The notes: generated from the sequence alone by a model not told the origin. Counted from the stretch's first letter, positions 27,701 to 36,640 are shown. The stretch: 64,000 bases of DNA from Pteria penguin (GCA_035048485.1 CM068587.1:23847034-23911033), one strand, 5' to 3'. Program-made: numbers and translations.

Positions 27701-27757
27701 GAAATGTTAGATGCTCAGGACTTCATGGAGAAAAAATCGAGTGGTTCCTCTGAATAG
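1142..27757 (+). CDS. ER: Estrogen receptor (NR3A-type nuclear receptor), nine coding exons, complete CDS
   Basis: Coding exons are 1142-2097, 8172-8392, 11573-11683, 14074-14187, 19172-19296, 20528-20708, 24937-25078, 27017-27147 and 27480-27757. They sum to 2259 nt (752 residues plus stop), and every GT-AG junction keeps frame. The protein is a zinc-finger transcription factor acting in the nucleus. Residues 1-392 form an A/B region with no recognised domain. The DNA-binding domain (about C400-M465) has eight zinc cysteines and P-box CEGCK, which marks ER; ERR would have CEACK. A basic hinge covers about 468-509. The ligand-binding domain (510-740) ends in AF-2 helix LLKEML (732-737). E557 and R598 align with human ER-alpha E353 and R394, but Y717 sits where H524 would be. 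Known molluscan ERs are constitutively active and do not bind estradiol; the Y717 change fits that, but this is inference. The start is the first ATG after an in-frame TGA at 1124-1126. At 752 residues it is longer than usual ERs (about 480-600), because of the A/B region. Confidence 0.95.
2186..2283 (-). mobile_element. SINE family A, head fragment
   Basis: The tRNA-like head with GAATCGAACCC and CTTAACCACTACACC matches the full copies. The body is missing. It lies just inside ER intron 1. Confidence 0.7.
2614..2749. mobile_element. Inverted-repeat element (MITE-like)
   Basis: ttcgttggatgga (2614) and gtataccacgaaaaaa (2640) return inverted at 2720-2749. The middle is GC-poor. Confidence 0.6.
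5817..6087 (-). mobile_element. tRNA-derived SINE (family B), full length
   Basis: The minus-strand head has A-box TGGCCTAGTGG (6078-6068) and B-box GGTTCGATTCC (6034-6024). The ~270-bp body ends in GTAAAACAATAATC-type sequence. The 12-bp duplication actgtcaaatga (5805-5816 and 6088-6099) marks its ends. Confidence 0.92.
6200..6326 (-). mobile_element. SINE family A, decayed copy
   Basis: The body, CCAACCTCTTAA block and B-box (GAATCGAACTC) are recognisable. The A-box end is lost or replaced. Confidence 0.6.
7492..7549. repeat. (AC)n microsatellite
   Basis: About 29 uninterrupted AC units, preceded by a C13 run. Confidence 0.98.
7788..8104 (+). mobile_element. SINE family B with two tRNA-like heads in tandem
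   Basis: The body matches the copy at 5817-6087 in reverse. Two head-like starts, tatccagcatagctctatcg (7790) and tatccggcgtagctttatcg (about 7867), follow each other. It ends about 65 bases before ER exon 2. Confidence 0.75.
8172..8392 (+). CDS. ER: ER coding exon 2, end of A/B region
   Basis: The acceptor is tttctttgcAG before 8172 and the donor is AG|GTGTGT after 8392. The exon enters in phase 2 and leaves in phase 1. It encodes about residues 319-392, rich in Met, Pro, Gly and His, with a [10 protein letters not shown] segment. It joins the DNA-binding domain exon in frame, which supports its inclusion. Reading through the donor stops at once (GTGTGTAA), as expected of an exon edge. Confidence 0.85.
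9099..9271 (-). mobile_element. tRNA-derived SINE (family A), full length
   Basis: Read on the minus strand it begins with a tRNA-like head: A-box region GTGTAGTGGTTA (9259-9248) and B-box GGTTCGATTCC (9218-9208). A body ending in repeated TTGG units (seen as CCAA) follows. A 12-bp target duplication, tgatttaaagtg, flanks it exactly (9087-9098 and 9272-9283), which proves its borders. Confidence 0.93.
10095..10195. repeat. (GGAT)n-rich microsatellite
   Basis: Imperfect ggat/ggtg tetranucleotides. Confidence 0.85.
10428..10685. repeat. 22-23-bp minisatellite
   Basis: About eleven copies of gtgagagaggaaacaccgcc with substitutions. It makes spurious minus-strand ORFs. Confidence 0.9.
10938..11003. 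repeat. (AC)n(AT)n microsatellite
   Basis: An AC run followed by an AT run, next to a truncated SINE. Confidence 0.97.
11013..11161 (+). mobile_element. SINE family A, 5'-truncated copy
   Basis: The B-box (GGTTCGATTCT near 11049) and the whole body are present. The first ~20 bases of the tRNA-like head are lost. It sits directly after an AC/AT microsatellite. Confidence 0.8.
11573..11683 (+). CDS. ER: ER coding exon 3, first zinc finger and P-box
   Basis: The exon encodes residues 393-429: C400, C403, C417 and C420 coordinate zinc, and [10 protein letters not shown] is the recognition helix. The acceptor is atttatttgcAG and the donor CAAG|GTAAAT. Entry and exit are both in phase 1. The exon ends between Q429 and G430, the intron position used in vertebrate ER genes. 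The CEGCK P-box predicts binding to ERE half-sites AGGTCA. Confidence 0.97.
11684..14073 (+). other. ER intron 3
   Basis: Apart from an inverted-repeat element at 11879-11992, I see only AT-rich unique-looking DNA. Confidence 0.75.
11879..11992. mobile_element. Inverted-repeat element (MITE-like)
   Basis: A ~39-bp arm starting atctgaaacgaattttcatt (11879-11917) returns inverted at 11954-11992 with a few mismatches around a 36-base loop. No clear flanking duplication. Confidence 0.6.
14074..14187 (+). CDS. ER: ER coding exon 4, second zinc finger
   Basis: The exon encodes residues 430-467: C436, C442, C452 and C455, with D-box PATNTC and the conserved [18 protein letters not shown] segment. 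It enters after ttttgtttttAG and leaves at AAAG|GTAAGT, both in phase 1. Confidence 0.97.
14750..14842. repeat. (CTAT)n(AT)n microsatellite
   Basis: About seven CTAT units then over 30 AT units. Confidence 0.97.
15498..16010 (+). repeat. Local tandem duplication of ~250 bp
   Basis: A segment from gcctcaatgaaatcttac (15499) to acagcaaaagacaataatag (about 15738) is repeated from 15750 to about 16005 with only small indels in A/T runs and one short insertion. Confidence 0.9.
16558..16751. repeat. (CAA)n(TTA)n and (TA)n microsatellites
   Basis: CAA and TTA triplets (16558-16631), a T/A-rich bridge, then about 39 TA units (16674-16751). Confidence 0.97.
17098..17290. repeat. A-rich low-complexity tract
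   Basis: An A-run followed by AAAT/AATA units. Confidence 0.9.
17762..17845. mobile_element. 84-bp loopless palindrome with 9-bp flanking duplication
   Basis: Arms 17762-17803 and 17804-17845 are complementary at 41 of 42 positions, with no spacer. gacttaact directly abuts both sides (17753-17761 and 17846-17854), as a target-site duplication would. Nine bases is the size made by Mutator-like elements. Confidence 0.8.
19172..19296 (+). CDS. ER: ER coding exon 5, hinge (D domain)
   Basis: The exon encodes residues 468-509. Basic clusters RKERKG and KRSR look like nuclear localisation signals and are followed by a Ser/Asn-rich linker. The acceptor is tattttccAG and the donor CCAAG|GTAACT. It enters in phase 1 and leaves in phase 0. 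It is less conserved than its neighbours, but frame and position leave little doubt. Confidence 0.9.
19297..20527 (+). other. ER intron 5
   Basis: Contains a GGATC-ended repeat (about 19570-19765) of the kind also seen at 28980-29160, and a G17 run near 20071. No exon seen. Confidence 0.7.
19570..19765. repeat. GGATC-type inverted repeat, ER intron 5
   Basis: Shares ttttggtaaaattttccga and the G/C-run ends with the repeat at 28980-29160. Confidence 0.45.
20528..20708 (+). CDS. ER: ER coding exon 6, ligand-binding domain helices 1-4
   Basis: The exon encodes residues 510-569 plus one base. ILEALNKAD is helix 1. [18 protein letters not shown] is nearly identical to vertebrate ER helix 3, with E557 at the position of human E353. 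The acceptor is ttttgtAG and the donor CCTG|GTATGT (phase 1). Confidence 0.96.
21080..21735. repeat. 21-bp minisatellite
   Basis: About 30 copies of gagaatgtgagaagggatat. The 21-bp period gives a plus-strand open frame with a 7-residue repeat (NVRRDTE). Confidence 0.92.
23939..24029. repeat. (TA)n microsatellite
   Basis: About 40 TA units in ER intron 6. Confidence 0.97.
24661..24715. repeat. (CT)n(CA)n microsatellite
   Basis: A CT run changes directly into a CA run. Confidence 0.97.
24937..25078 (+). CDS. ER: ER coding exon 7, ligand-binding domain helices 4-5 and beta turn
   Basis: The exon encodes residues 570-616. [20 protein letters not shown] is the nuclear-receptor signature. R598 (in FRSKE) matches human R394. 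FAPDLILDR ends the exon, which is also an exon border in vertebrate ER genes. One extra residue sits in the EQEGNR turn. The acceptor is tctatttgcAG and the donor ATAG|GTGAGT (phase 2). Confidence 0.96.
25079..27016 (+). other. ER intron 7
   Basis: AT-rich, with no clear repeat family and no further exon seen. Confidence 0.7.
27017..27147 (+). CDS. ER: ER coding exon 8, ligand-binding domain helices 6-8
   Basis: The exon encodes R617-A660 plus one base. M625 aligns with human M421, and the helix 7 and 8 segment ends [18 protein letters not shown]. The acceptor is ttctgtatttaAG and the donor GCAG|GTAGGT (phase 1). Confidence 0.94.
27480..27757 (+). CDS. ER: ER coding exon 9, helices 9-12 with AF-2 and stop
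   Basis: The exon encodes E661-E752 and TAG at 27755-27757. Starting at 27480 keeps frame; the alternative AG two bases later would shift it. Y717 (in ISYFQK) lies where human ER-alpha has H524. LLKEMLDAQ is helix 12 with the AF-2 core. Only 12 residues follow, so there is almost no F domain. The helix 8-9 loop is shorter than in human ER-alpha. The exon covers what I recall as two vertebrate exons. Confidence 0.95.
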
Positions 27758-28720
27758 AAAAAAAAAATAAGTCGCGTTAATATACCGTTACTGCCAAGGA
27801 CGTGTTCGCCTTTCACAATCGTATGTCAATACAAGAGACAGATCCAGGTGTATTGATGGTGTCTTCAGCGTAGTAATGATAGCATCAAGTCTACATTGAT
27901 TTTCTCTCAGCAGTGTAGGACTCTTTCTTGCAAGGACTCTCGCCAGTTTAAGTCTCCTCATGTATGTTAGGACACCCGCAAGTTCAAGACATCCAGTGAG
28001 TGTAAGGATTTGCCAGATTAGCACACATTGGACGTATAAGGACTTGCAAGTTTGGGACTCGTCAGGTGTGTGAGGACTGTCACTAATTCAGTCTTCCCGA
28101 AATCCTTATGAAAAATCGCCAGTGTAGGACTCCCCAGGCGTGTAAGGACTGTCGTCAATGTAAGGACTCCTCGATAGTGTAACAAATGAGGAACAAACTA
28201 TCCTGAGTGTGGTGAATTGGGAAAAAACTTTATGCATAGTCAGAATTTAGGGCAGCGGAAGATTTGCATTTTAATTTAAAAATGTGAATGATAAATCAGA
28301 TATCTTTATAATATATGAAAATGAACACACCAAATCCTCATTTCACTTTAATTAATCAATTTGTCCCCTAACCACTGTTCTCCATGTTGGAATTCAGGTA
28401 ACATAATTATTGTACTTTTGATATTTTGGTTCATTGGATTGAGACTGAATTAACAGAAAATATGGATATGTAAGGTATAAATGAAAAAAAATATCCTGAT
28501 ATTGAAAAATTGCGAGTTTGAGAAATAACAGAGGTCAGATGTCAATTCATACATCATTACTACTCCCATGCAAACTTGTTAATATTTCTTGTTAGTATGA
28601 TTGTTTATTGTTGAATACTTTGTTAATGCTAGCAGTTGGTGCATCAAGGCAAGTGTAAATTTACATGTAATCAATGTGTATGCGTGTTGTATGTATCACA
28701 GTGAGGTTTCAGAAACCTCC

Positions 28721-28762
28721 CACGTGACCGTTTGTCCTACTATGTCACGTGTTTATCACGTG
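28721..28762. promoter_or_regulatory. Three CACGTG E-boxes in 42 bases
   Basis: CACGTG occurs at 28721-28726, 28746-28751 and 28757-28762. The second is GTCACGTG, the form bound by USF/MiT-type bHLH-ZIP factors. The function here, about 1 kb after the ER stop, is unknown. Confidence 0.35.
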
Positions 28763-28979
28763 TAATATACTATATGTTGTGTATTCCTTTAAAAGGCTTA
28801 TTTTTCTAATCACTATCAGATGTGCTTTTTCATATTACATTTAAGAGAGATAATAGTGCCATTTTCTTTGGAGTAATGTAACATATAAAATCTAGTCTAA
28901 CAACCGATTATATTGGTCAACCTTTTAGTACTGTGCATAGGGTCAAGTTCACATCTATCGGGTCTATATATATATATTT

Positions 28980-29160
28980 ATGTGCGGATCCAGACATTTT
29001 TGTCAGAGGGGGTCCAACCAAAAAAGGTAAATTTTTCTCTTAGACGAGGGGTGGGGCGGGGGGTTCCAACCCCAAGAATGCCCAAATATTACCCTTTTTG
29101 GTAAAATTTTCGGATTCCAGGGGGGGGGGGAGACCCAACCCCCCTCTGAATCCGCGCATG
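28980..29160. mobile_element. GGATCC-ended inverted repeat in the ER 3' region
   Basis: The ends tgtgcggatccaga and tctgaatccgcgcatgt are inverted. A G-run and a C-run lie inside. Related sequence occurs at about 19570-19765, 38480-38525 and 51015-51050. Confidence 0.55.
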
Positions 29161-29796
29161 TATATGTATATATAGACACATGTAATAATGTTGGATTGTA
29201 GTTAAAATATATACAGTGTAACAAACAATCAGACTCTATCATTGTTTGTTAATTGTTTTGACAAAAATGAATACTTGACTTTGGCAAAGAATATTGTGGT
29301 TTAGTTACCCAAACAAACATATATTATCTTGACCTATTGACCAATGATACTAGAAGAGACTGATATTAGATTCTACAGAGTTAAGTGTGGAGAGATTTAT
29401 AACATAGGATTTGTGATTTCCTGACATAATGCACTTAATCTTTCGGTTACTCTCGTCCTTTGCTGAGCTTTCTGTAGGTAAAGTACGAGCCATTCCGATT
29501 AGCACCTAAAATCTATCTAGCATTTGTCATATGCTCATATTTGCAGCATGTTTTTCATAATTTTGTTATAGATTTTAAATATTTATTTCAAATGTTTCAA
29601 TTTTTTTCGATGAAACTAATATACTGTAATGATGTTTGTTAACACACCAATAGATTTTTTTAATTAAAAAATCAGTATGACCTGTTTCATTTGTAACAGT
29701 GCTGTATCATCGTTTATTAAGCGAAAGGAAATACAATGCATTTATTATAGTACAAGAACAGTATAATATTCTTGAAATTTACATAGCATGCCATTT

Positions 29797-30150
29797 ACAT
29801 GTATGTACTGCACACTATATACATGTTTATAATGTTTCTTTATGACATGTATTGTACATGTAAGTACATCTAACTCTATACATGTCGATACATGTTGTAA
29901 TGTTTCTTTATATCCTGTATTGTACATGTATGTGCTGCATATTCTATACATGTTGATGCATGTTTATAATGTTTCTTTATGACATGTATGTGCTGCATAT
30001 TCTATACATGTTGATGCACGCTTATAATGATTCATTATAACATGTATTGCACATGTATGTGCTGCATATTCTATACATGTTGATGCACGCTTATAATGAT
30101 TCTTTATAACATGTATTGTACATGTATGTGCTGCATATTCTATACACGTT
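29797..30150. repeat. 58-69-bp tandem repeat in the ER 3' region
   Basis: Five or six copies containing tgctgcatattctatacatg and tataatg(a/t)ttctttat. Confidence 0.88.
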
Positions 30151-30655
30151 GGTGCATTTAAAGTGCACAATGTTGAGAACAAATTGGTGCAGATGAGTGT
30201 ATATTTTATGTTTATTTCTTGTTGTTGTTATTTATATACATATATATTAACTGATGTCATATGATCTTACTGATGTAAAAAGTCTTGTTAGGTCAAAGTC
30301 ATCAGTCTGGGAGAGATCAAGGTCACTACAAAATTTGGCAACATTTTTGTAATTGTGGATTTTGTTAAGTATGAACTGAAACAGCTTGTATTAAAAGAAA
30401 GTTTAAAATAATGTATTTCTATTGAAATATTTGAATTTAATTTGAATTTGAATAATTTGGTTCTTTTTTGGTTAAAAGTATTATAGAAAATCCAGAAAAT
30501 ATGTAAATATTTGGGTTAACATGCTGTTCTGCAACCAGATTCCTTTGACCTTTTTGTATTTGTTGATTTGTACATAACGTTTAGATCAGTTCTAACTGAG
30601 AGAATGTTATTTTCTGATAAAGATGAATATATCTACATGTAGTGTTTAAAACATA

Positions 30656-30665
30656 AATAAATAAA
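30656..30665 (+). terminator. Candidate ER poly(A) signal
   Basis: Two overlapping AATAAA hexamers (30656-30661 and 30660-30665) are followed within 25 bases by a G/T-rich stretch (ttgggttttttt), a plausible downstream element. Confidence 0.5.
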
Positions 30666-30784
30666 ACTTGATTAATTTGGGTTTTTTTAAACATATTTAC
30701 ATACCATTTCATATGAAGGTAGAAAAATGAATGATATTATCTGGGATATGAACACATCTGTGGAGATACTAATTCCTGTAGTAG

Positions 30785-30955
30785 TTAAGCGCTTGACCTA
30801 CCATTTAAGCGGTTGACCTACCATTTAGGCGGTTGACCTACCATTTAGGCGGTTTGAATGCTAGATCGTTCTACTATTTTCAAGAATTGGAAACTCCAGT
30901 TGCCATTTTGCGATGTAACTGGAAACTGTTGAAAACCACATCAAATCCAACAAGC
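30785..30955 (+). mobile_element. SINE-like sequence with triplicated head segment
   Basis: A 20-bp unit, gcggttgacctaccatttag, repeats three times (30788-30850). It is followed by a body resembling family A (TTGCGATGTAACTGGAAACT, CAAATCCAAC). Confidence 0.45.
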
Positions 30956-30982
30956 ATTCTGAAAGTATTGCTTAGGCAATAC

Positions 30983-31046
30983 TAAGTCCCCTACCAGCAA
31001 ATGGAAAACTAAGACCCCCAAAACACACACACACCTACACCTACAC

Positions 31047-31086
<40 letters not shown>

Positions 31087-31842
31087 CATACTGTCTTTCA
31101 GGCTGCCAGCAAGTTAAGTATTTGATTACAACCTTTAAAGAAATTTTCTAATTCCGAGGGCCGTAATTCCGTCAAAAATCAGTGGACCGTAACGAAACTC
31201 GAACTTGATCTGTAACTCATGGTCCAAAAATTGGATGAATATCTACAAGCGTTTAGAAAAAAAGGTCTGGAAAACTGCCAATTTAAAGAAATTTTCTAAT
31301 TCCAAGGGCCGTAATTCCGTCAAAAATCAGTGGACCAAAAAGGAACTCGAACTTAAACTGTAACTCATGGTAGTATACTCACACACCAAAAATTGGTTGA
31401 ATATCTACAAGCGTTCAGAAAAAAAGTCCGAAAAACTGCCATTTTAAAGAAATTTTCTAATTCCTAGGGCCGTAATTCCGTCAAAAATCAGTGGACCGAA
31501 ACGGAACTCGAACTTGATCTGTAACTCATGGTGGTAGACTCATACACCAAGAATTGGATGAATATCTACAAGTGTTTAGAAAAAAAGTACGGAAAACTGC
31601 CATTTTACAGAAATTTTCTAATTCCAAGGGCCGTAATTCCGTCAATAATCAGTGGACCGTAAGGAAACTCGAACTTGATCTGTAACTCATGAAGGTATAC
31701 CCACACACCAAGAATTGGCTGAATATCTACAAGCGTTTAGAAAAAAAGTCCAGAAAACGTGAGTGTGACTGACGGACGGACGGACAGACGGACGGAGTGC
31801 AAACCTATAGTCCCCTTCGGCGATGCCGGTAGGGGACTAATA
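30983..31842 (+). mobile_element. Helentron/HINE-like (pearl-type) element
   Basis: The left end has taagtcccctacc (30983-30995) and the right end its complement in ggtaggggactaa (31828-31840), which also forms a 3' hairpin with an upstream tagtcccc. Inside are an AC repeat, four core repeats starting near 31136, 31284, 31445 and 31606 (148-161 bp) and a GACGGACGG microsatellite (31774-31796). This layout is known from bivalve pearl elements and Helentrons. Confidence 0.75.
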
Positions 31843-32084
31843 AAAGAGAAAACATAAGACTTCTAACAAAGCTGTATGACACAAATCACCAAGGACATGC
31901 ACACAAGACATGATAATAGTAGAATATACTCAGAAACGACATTACAAAAATACATTACAAAACATACATTACAAAAACCCTCATCTGAATGTGAGCTTTA
32001 TTCTAGCCGGATGTTGCGTTAGTTTATGATCCATTGTTGGTGATACAAAGCAGGCATGCTAAGCAAGGACTGACGGCCAGGCGA

Positions 32085-32260
32085 GCGACTGTTTAGACGA
32101 GTTAAAGCGACATTTTTGAGTCGGCTTCGGTGAAGCCGCACTCATTGCAATCACTTTCTATTCAGGGGTTATAACTTTCACTGAAAAATAAAGTGCCGAA
32201 AAATTACTGATGTTGTCTCAAAAATTACCCAAAGCATTCCCTAACAAAACCACCCAAAGG
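32085..32260 (+). mobile_element. Hairpin-ended dispersed repeat
   Basis: Carries hairpin gagtcggcttc/gaagccgcactc, then caggggttataactttcac and gccgaaaaattactgatgtt. The same words occur inverted at 38960-39570. Confidence 0.5.
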
Positions 32261-32339
32261 GGAAAGGGAATGTCATCTTACAGAAGTCACAAAGGAGATG
32301 TACAATAAAACTTTGGTAACAAGTAATGAAATACATGAA

Positions 32340-32455
32340 ATGACATTGATTGTACGACAGATGCGATATCGACACAGTCACAAGTGGGACTCGAACCCTG
32401 GTCATTTTGGCCACTTGTCAAGCACGGTGCCGAGTTTGCTTCGCCATCCTCATAT
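32340..32455 (-). mobile_element. tRNA-like SINE head
   Basis: The minus strand reads GAGGATGGCGAAGCAAACTC, then a B-box-like GGGTTCGAGTCCC. The body is unlike families A and B, so this may be a third family. Confidence 0.45.
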
Positions 32456-33394
32456 ATATGAAACGTGAATACAAGAGATAACGCAGTGAGTGCTGCGCTG
32501 CACACCCCTACCCATCATTGCATGCATATACCACCACTCCCTCTAAGTTGATGTCCCATTGTACGGTCTGCATTATTCATATTGTCACTGTATAATGGAC
32601 TAAATATAGTAGACGCTATTAGGATGTTACTATTGTCGTTTACCTCTGGACTGTATGAATCACTGATCTCCAACTTCCATTACCAAAATTGACGAACGTG
32701 AACCACAGGGGGTGCATTTGTTCGGCGTTTATTTTAGTCAACACATGCATTTCAAGTACACGGATTAACATTTTAAGAGAATAATGTATTTTTTCCCACA
32801 CAAGATCGTTCACCTTTGCTTTATGCCGCGACCCATGAACTTGAGATGAACTGCATGGCTGGGTGACTTGCGGTCCGCTTTGTGATTAAGCTTCATTAAA
32901 GGATAAACCCATGTTGAGGGCATCTAGAATTCAAATTATAGCTCTATGTATAGAATGTCCTTGAAACTGGGCATTGTCTCGCTTTATGTCAGTTATCCTT
33001 TATGTAAGAACCATTATATGGCTTAAAATATTTAAATTGAGGACATTTGTATCTTTATTACCAAAATAAATCAAATACACTTTGGTAGTTTATAAAATTT
33101 GTGCTTGTTTATTTTACATTTTCACGATTTTATTTGATTTGTATCAGGACGTCATCTTCAGTGTTATGTTGAGCTAAAGTACCCTCGCCATGTATACGTA
33201 TCTGGGGATCTCTTTGTCCTTGAAAGATATCCAGGCTCAATACAAATCAGACACAAACGTGGTTCTATCGGTCGTACATACGACATGACTGTGATTTAAT
33301 TTTGATTCGAACCCACACATTACACATTCTAACCGAATTCGTCAATAACTCAGCTACACCGATGATAAGAATAAATCGAGTCTCGGGGCTAATA

Positions 33395-33660
33395 AAATGC
33401 TATCAAACAATAGAAATCAGGGCACACTAAGTGTGAACAACAGAAATCAGTGTACATTGCAAATGAACAACAAAAACCTGTGTACACTGTATGAACAACA
33501 GAAACCAGTGTACACTGTGTGTGAACAACAGAGACCTGTGTGCATTGTGTATGAACAACAGAAACCTGTGTACAATTTGTGTTAACATCTTAAACCAGTA
33601 TACACCGTATGAACAACAGAAACCAGTAAACCCGAGTACACTGTGCATGAACAACAGAGC
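33395..33660. repeat. ~28-30-bp minisatellite
   Basis: About nine copies of gaacaacagaaaccagtgta with variation. Confidence 0.88.
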
Positions 33661-34989
33661 AACGGAGAAGAACAGCTTATAATATAATCCAATTATTAAA
33701 TATCCAATTTATATATTATATTATCCAATTTGGAAACAGGTCAGAAAATGACGATGATTTGGGAAGATTCAGTACCTCCTGCTACGTAGAACTATGTCGG
33801 TCATAAATTTGATAAAGGATACGGGTATCAACTGACAGGAAATAAATACACATAATGTCTCAATTGAGTATATGAACCAAGAATAAATACATATACGACG
33901 GGTAAAATAGAACAGTGAACAACATCATGATTACTAGAGACAAACCAGAGTAAAAACAAGAAATCAGAAAAACGGATTCATGCTCCCTGAACTGTATCAA
34001 ACTTACAGATAAATCCATTTGAAAAAAGTCTGAATTTAATTACAATTTCATCCAATTTAATTTAATTCAATTTAGTTCGGAGTAGTTTAAAGTTAAATTG
34101 TGTCTAAAACGAGAAACATGCGTAAAGTAAAGGTCACCACTACAATCATGTACATCAATTTAATCAAATTCCAATGAAAGGTCTTTAAAAAGGTCGTACA
34201 TACGGAAAGAACGACTAACAGACAGGCAAAACAACTATTTTATCTAGGAAATTTCTCAGAGAGAATAAAAAGTTGGGTTTGCACGTTTCCTTTTTAAGAA
34301 GTATGAACATACGCCTTGACCTTGACTTTTAAGTAATGACATGAGTAACCTTTGTCTGAAAGCCCATTTTCCGAGTGACAATTGTGTGAAGTATGATCAA
34401 ATTCTGATGAACGGTTTATGAGTTTAGGCAGACATGCCGACACGACAGCCATTATATAATTCCCCGAAATTTTTCTAAGCAAAACATTTCCTCATTACAC
34501 ATCCTCATATCCTGTTCTTTGTTTGGTCGAAATCTATTGAATAATTTTAAGAGTTTCCATGACAAGCTGCTTTTGAATAATGTATAAAATTAAGGAACAC
34601 AACTTCTGTAAAATATTCCAAATCTCCCTCCATTCATATCTTAAGATACTGTTCTTAATTTGTACCAGGTTTGATGGAAATTATTTGACTGGTTTAAAAG
34701 TAGTTAAAAGGACAAGGTTTTCCGTCATATGGACAAACGAGGAGGAAACCTAGATGTCCCATCCCACACCCCCTTTCGTTTCACCGTTATGGGAATACTT
34801 AAAGCGAAAACAGTGAAAAGTACACAATCTTACAAAAGGCAAGAGAACCAAAAGGATAACACATGTACTTAAAATTGATATATACAAATGAATATTTGCC
34901 TCCAAAACATTTTTATCATAAGAGATACCACATTTTCTTACGCCACCTGAAGGGTAAAGGTCGGTCTTTAGAACACCCCCTCCCTCAAC

Positions 34990-35620
34990 GAAGTAGGTGC
35001 ATATAGGAGTCATCTGGTCTTTCCGTTTGTCCGTCCGTCTGGCTATCCGTCCGGTCCGCCGGCGTCCATATACATCCTTTTCCGGAGCTTTTCTCATTTG
35101 CCTTTTCATAGATTCCACCGAAATCTTAGATTTATAACCAATAACAGGTGTGTACCTCCCATTTTCCATCTCTTTGAAGCCATTTAAAACATTTTTTTGA
35201 TGTTTTTGACATTTTCGGACTTATTTCTCTAGATACAATCTTGTCCGGAGTTTTTCTCAAATACTTTTCTATAGATTCCGTTAAAATTACAGAATTAGCT
35301 TCATTAACACATAAAAATGTGCACCTCCCATTTTCATCTCTTTGGAGCCATTTTCAGCATTGTTTATGCTTTTGCCATTTTTGGGACTTTGTTCTCCAGT
35401 ACCACTCTGTCCGGAGTATTTTCAACTTACCTTCCCATAGATTCCATCGAAGCTACTGTAACAGATTTACCTTCACTAACACATAAAGGTGTGCGCCTCC
35501 CATTTTCATCTCGTTGGGGCCATTTTCAACTTTTTTTTTTCTTTTTGTTTTTGGGGGGATTTTTTTTTTTTTTGTTTTTGTTTATTTTTTGTTTTTGTTG
35601 GGGTTTTTTTTTTTTGGTCA
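34990..35620 (-). mobile_element. Helentron/HINE-like element, reverse orientation
   Basis: A TCCGTCCG-type microsatellite (35025-35065) is followed by core repeats starting TCCGGAG at about 35081, 35243 and 35411. This is the same order as at 30983-31842 but inverted. The outer ends are not certain. Confidence 0.6.
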
Positions 35621-36456
35621 TTTTTGGGACATAATGCATTTAGTTCATTTTGTGGACTTTGTGATAACCATAGAACATGAACTTGCCTGTCGTCTTCTTT
35701 TTTCATTGATTATACTTCTTGAACAGTAATGGTTAGGGTTTAATATACGGTACAAATGTGTATCATGATCTTGATCTACACTCATTGATAGTCTATGAAT
35801 AAATTTGATGTTATTCAATTTTGCTGTCCCGATAAGACAGTTCTAGTTTTAATTTAACCAATTTCCAGTATCCATCATGAACATCATAAATCCATCACTG
35901 ACCATGGATGACTCAATGGCATATAGTACATGTATATCTAGATCTATAAAGTCTCTGTTTAATGGTGGATGCAGACATATCTTTGTCGAAGAAGGAGAGT
36001 AGATAAAAAGAGCAGAAGAAAGGGAACCTACACAATAAATTCATTATTATTATTATCATTTTATAATCAAGTTAATATTATCTTAAATATAAACACCAAT
36101 GGTACGAAATGTGCGTCACATCGACGGATATTGATCAAAACAATGACGTAGGCAAGGCCGATTAATAAGATTAAAACTGACACCGTGAAATGCGTATGCA
36201 AGTGCCATATCGATTTAAATCGTTTAATGCTTCTATCCGAACATATTGGGCCAAAAATCGTCGCATTTCCCACCTCATATTTGACAGAAATCAGACACGA
36301 CATACAGAGTTTGTTTATCGTTGTTCACTGTTCACGGCGGTTGTCTTTTGATTCTATATATCGAAGTGCAACTTGGGCGATGTGAAAAAAAAATCCCAAA
36401 CTGTTTGGAGACTAACTTCTCTTCGTAATTAAGTATATATTCAAATATGGTAGTAG

Positions 36457-36626
36457 TTGGTTGGTTGATTGGTGTTTTACGTCGCTTTCAACAATATTTC
36501 AGTTATATCGCGACATGGAAGCAGGAGGCTACCAACCTCTTAAACATAGTGGCGCAACCCGGGAATCGAACCCGGATCGTCGGCGCCGCAAGACAAGCAC
36601 TTAACCACTACACCACGCCTGCCCCT
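36457..36626 (-). mobile_element. tRNA-derived SINE (family A), full length
   Basis: Nearly identical to the copy at 9099-9271 and in the same orientation. The 12-bp duplication atatggtagtag flanks it (36445-36456 and 36627-36638). Confidence 0.93.
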
Positions 36627-36640
36627 ATATGGTAGTAGTA

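Larger units (their letters stand above)
27758..30670 (+). other. Probable 3' UTR of ER
   Basis: No coding evidence follows the ER stop. The stretch is AT-rich and holds a degenerate repeat around GTGTAAGGACT (about 27900-28190), three CACGTG motifs (28721-28762), a GGATCC-ended inverted repeat (28980-29160) and a 58-69-bp tandem repeat (29797-30150). The first convincing poly(A) signal is at 30656-30665. The true transcript could end earlier with a variant signal. Confidence 0.5.

Noticed and set aside
35317..35706. Phe-rich plus-strand and Lys-rich minus-strand frames
   Set aside because: They come from core repeats and poly(T) of a Helentron-like element.
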